Positions 60,696 to 64,000 of a stretch of 64,000 bases of DNA are shown here, piece after piece. Source of the stretch: Brienomyrus brachyistius. Its lineage: Eukaryota > Chordata > Actinopteri > Osteoglossiformes > Mormyridae. The position numbers and the translations under genes are program-made. The notes under the pieces are model-generated. The model made no database searches and was not told the origin of the DNA. It saw only the letters and a program-made list of their open reading frames with translations. How positions within the stretch are numbered: the stretch's first letter is position 1; each line of letters starts with the position of its first letter. The DNA lies in assembly GCF_023856365.1 (NCBI RefSeq), contig NC_064539.1, positions 15,017,519 to 15,081,518 of the forward strand, in the 5' to 3' direction.

Positions 60696-63600
60696 CATTA
60701 CGTCTTTGTGCTTTGGTGGATTGATTTTGCCTTGGCTTATAGGCATAATGGGTGTTTAAGCGATAGGAGAAGCTGTAATGTGCATTGTGGTGGCTGTTGC
60801 ACGGCATTGATATGTAACATCAAAGATGATGCTTCTATTTCCAGGTTACGTGCTCTTGCATTGATGTGCCACAGGTAAACGTGCATAAATATAAAGTACC
60901 AGTACCTGCAGAACAGCAGGGCAGGTTCAGTAATGTTCATAAAGGAAGCACTACCTGATGGTCGTTGTACTAAGGTGATGATCTTTGTGCTGCAATGTGC
61001 TGTAGAATACTCTGTAATGGTTAAAATCATTTCACCACAAAACTTTAGGAAAATGGCTCTTTTACAGTGCAAAAAAATCATTTTTTATGAGCTGTGGTAG
61101 CAAACCTGAAGATTACGGTAGCCAGGTAAAAAGTAATGTTAGAGGGGAGTTTGATCACAGTAATGGAAAAGTGGCCAGTGAGGCATATGTGGTGACCCAG
61201 GAATTTGAACTGGCAACCTTCTGAGTCCTGACCCACAGAGCTCCAACAAATTATTACTTTTTTAAGTGCATAATTCCATATATGTTATTTTATAGTTTTG
61301 ATGTCTTGTATACTTATCAAAATAAAGATTCTTTAAATTGTATATTTCAAAAATATAGAAAAACACAAAAAGTACTCAAAATTACATTTAAAGTGTGTTT
61401 GAAAAAATACACTTACTAAATAGAGAACTTATGAGCAGGCAGAAGAAGGGTTTGAACAGCTGACCTAAAGACCTACATGCACACTAGCCCTTTGCAGATG
61501 ATCTTGGCCACCTCTGATTTAGAGTTTCAAAATAATCAAATTATTGAATAGCAATAGAACTTAAAAATTTCTGATGCATCAAATCAATCTCTAAAAAATC
61601 ATAATGAAATCATCTTGCAGCCTACGATTTAAATTACCAGCGGGTAGAAATGTAAGGGAAATACAGGGCTAACTTATGTGTCATGTGCTACCTGGGATAA
61701 GGTCCAGCACTTCAAGTAATCCTGAAGGTAGAAAATGGATGGATAGAGAAAACTGACAAAAACCAGGCTGCCATCGTAATTCTTTCAAATCCAATCACCA
61801 GTGATCATACTGAAGCCCGAGAACAAGTTGTTGTATAGATTCAATCATAACACGATAAATGAATCTGCAACTGCATTTATACGCTAAATTTAACAGTTCA
61901 AGGTATTTTATTGTTATCAGCAGTTCGTACACATACATAGTGAGATTACATTTCTCCATGGACTGCGATGCAAGATGCAACAACATAAGATATAATGCGA
62001 TGTGCACCAAAACAAGACAACACTAAACACTGCAACAGTATACAATATTGGGCTTTCTGTAACAAAATTTAAATAACAGCATACTGCACATCAGCTATTG
62101 TACAAATGGAAACTTTAGCAGCTTTTGTTGAGTATTATAGATAAAGTGCAAGTGCCATTGAGATTTAAATGGGGTTACAGGGAACAAAAAGTGGGGATTA
62201 GGGTTCAATCTGAACAGTTCATTCAAATTACACTAGCATGTCACATGCATTCTAATACTTTAAAATGTTGCACGACTATCACTTTAAGGTCCCTGGCTGG
62301 CATATTTTCCTCTGTTAGAAAAAAGAAACCAGAGGAATTATGTTTATAAAAAAAGATACACAGACTGTAACGCGAGAAAGATACACTACTGATGAATTCG
62401 TTTATGAATGTCTCAGCAGCGCCACCAAGTGCTGCAAACAGGAATTCTACATACAAGACTTTAACGTTCCCAATTTTGTTAGCAGCATGCAACCGGCGCC
62501 ACTTACTTTTATAGCCTGTATTTATTGTCACTAATTTTCGCCTTTAAATACTGAATTCTTACATTTACACGTAAATGTAAAAAGCTGCACCTATGACAAA
62601 ACTAACTGGATTTATTCTGATGGGTAAGTTATCAATGAATCGCCAGTTTCGAGTAAACTGCTGCTAACATGTAGCCCCGTCCGTTTGTATGGCAGAGACC
62701 GTTGTAAAACGTCTTATATACATTTCACTTTGCAATAGTATAATATTTTTGGAACGACTATTCAGCCGTTAGTTTTGCTACGTAGATAAATACAAAGGAT
62801 AACTTCACCCGTATCCAACACCACAATTTGGAAACACGACACAAAAACATCGCTATAACAAGCTTCACCGAAACCATTCATACTTCCGGAAACACAATGG
62901 CCGCGGTGACGCAACTAAATACGAATGATGATTGGTTAAAAACTTTAAATATTCAAATTAAGGACGCCATAGTCAAACAATTTCGTTATAAACGTTTACT
63001 CGACGTTTTATTTAATTTTTATACAGTTTGATGAAAGTGAAATTTAGAAGTAGTAGTGTCATATACTTCCATGTACTGTATATTAATTTGTTTAGTAACA
63101 ATTGTGTGGCACACCGTGTGTGAAACAGTAGAGCATATTATGGGATATATATAACCTTTTATCGCCAATTTTAGGCGTGTTGTATGAAAGGAGAGAAGGT
63201 TAGCACTCCCCTTGACAAGGATGGAAGAGGTCCTAGTGGCCTTCAACACACATACGGTTAAGGCATTGCCACCTACTTCGTGGCATCTCTAACCAAGTTT
63301 TTATTTTTTTTTTAACCACAGTTGATTTGATAAATATTCAATATACAAATCTGTAAAAAAATATGATGTAATGGACATACAATAATTAGAATGTGTAATA
63401 AAAATACAGGAATACGTTGGCGCGCATTCCATCGGGTAATGGATCACATTCGAGGGTAATAGTACATAATATACACCGATCGATAGACGGCTGAAAGCCG
63501 ACGTAGTATGACATCTGCGGATGCATCGGATAGTGTGCCAGCTGCAGGAGAATGGGCACTTCCTGTAATCCTAGGGAAATATATATATCATACATTTCTC

Positions 63601-64000
63601 TAAAAAGAAACGTATCGTACTATAAAATAAGCAAGTTCGTCTCAGCTTCATGCGCTGTCTTCTTTCTCAGTTCCCATTGTTTGCTACCACATCTTTTTAT
63701 TTCGTAATGCAGTTCGTGCCTTTGATCTGTTCATTATAAAGTGTTGTCATTTTATATTTACCTTATTATTTATGTAGAGTGCTGTTTTTATATTTCTGTA
63801 CTGTACTTAATGTTTTGACTCTCTCCTATAACCAGGGGCGTTGCTAGAGATGTTGGGCCCAGTGAGGGCATATCAATCCAGTTATTTTCCAAATTTTCTA
63901 GGCCTCCTGTCACTCAGGGGTCCTTGTATTCGTCCTATCTTTCACTTGCCTTATGGCACTCCTGCGTATAACTATCATGATCTGCCAGAATTTACTTGCT
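60696..64000. other. Right-end region, mostly unannotated
   Basis: The stretch contains a SINE tail near 61690-61748 ('gaaaatggatggatag'), a repeat-like 'gtattttattgttatcagca' segment near 61900, and 'aggggcgttgctagagatgt' at 63835, a common hAT end. A small CpG-containing stretch lies at 62680-62960 with an ETS palindrome. The only possible exon is on the minus strand at 63386-63570. Confidence 0.45.
63386..63570 (-). CDS. Candidate terminal exon of an unknown minus-strand gene
   Basis: The minus-strand frame reads EVPILLQLAHYPMHPQMSYY, then VGFQPSIDRCILCTITLECD, and stops at 63386-63388. A possible acceptor (ttccctag) precedes it, and an AATAAA-like signal follows near 63305 on the same strand. 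The frame has CpG-containing codons and mixed composition, unlike the AT-rich surroundings. I recognise no family. It could equally be a chance frame or a decayed repeat. Confidence 0.25.

Overview
This is vertebrate genomic DNA, almost certainly from a ray-finned fish. Split genes have long introns, exons have canonical GT/AG borders, and the spaces between are full of fish-type repeats: tRNA-derived SINEs ending in GGATGG, a 5S-rRNA-derived SINE, Tc1/mariner remnants, hAT-type MITEs and LINE 3' tails. No prokaryotic-style gene, CRISPR array or operon is present. I could assemble four protein genes exon by exon, all on the + strand, by joining exons whose reading phases agree.

Layout. (1) 2064-10980: the last five exons of an UNC5-family netrin receptor, closest to UNC5D (UPA domain, then death domain). 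The ectodomain, membrane segment and ZU5 exons lie left of the window. Two introns carry large minisatellites (28-bp and 43-bp units). (2) 10981-25750: mostly intergenic, with a decayed Tc1/mariner element split by a LINE tail, MITEs, two short tandem arrays, SINEs and a second Tc1-like fragment. (3) 25765-38144: a TNF-receptor-superfamily death receptor, best matched to the TRAIL-receptor (TNFRSF10) group. I propose 11 exons encoding 432 aa, with a signal peptide, cysteine-rich domains, Thr/Pro stalk, one membrane helix and a C-terminal death domain. (4) 38145-44300: intergenic with repeats. (5) 44313-53640: a 461-aa, eight-exon protein with N-terminal zinc fingers and a C-terminal coiled coil that I do not recognise by name. 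Its promoter has CCAAT boxes and ETS-type CGGAAG motifs. (6) 55300-60695: a MOZART2 (mzt2) homologue, a gamma-tubulin ring complex subunit, with an extra in-frame exon. (7) 60696-64000: mostly unexplained DNA, with one weak candidate exon on the minus strand.

UNC5 proteins and TRAIL receptors both signal through cytoplasmic death domains, and their human counterparts (UNC5D, TNFRSF10 cluster) both lie on 8p, so the arrangement may preserve an old linkage. The other two genes look like housekeeping neighbours rather than members of a shared pathway.

I found no convincing new multi-gene system. The most unusual things are: a 43-bp minisatellite of about 38 copies whose variation falls mainly at CpG sites and which has 12-unit block duplications; a minisatellite that grew inside a 5S-type SINE; a Tc1 copy carrying both an internal 37-bp tandem expansion and a SINE with perfect 12-bp target duplications; a phase-symmetric extra exon in mzt2; and the unnamed zinc-finger/coiled-coil gene.
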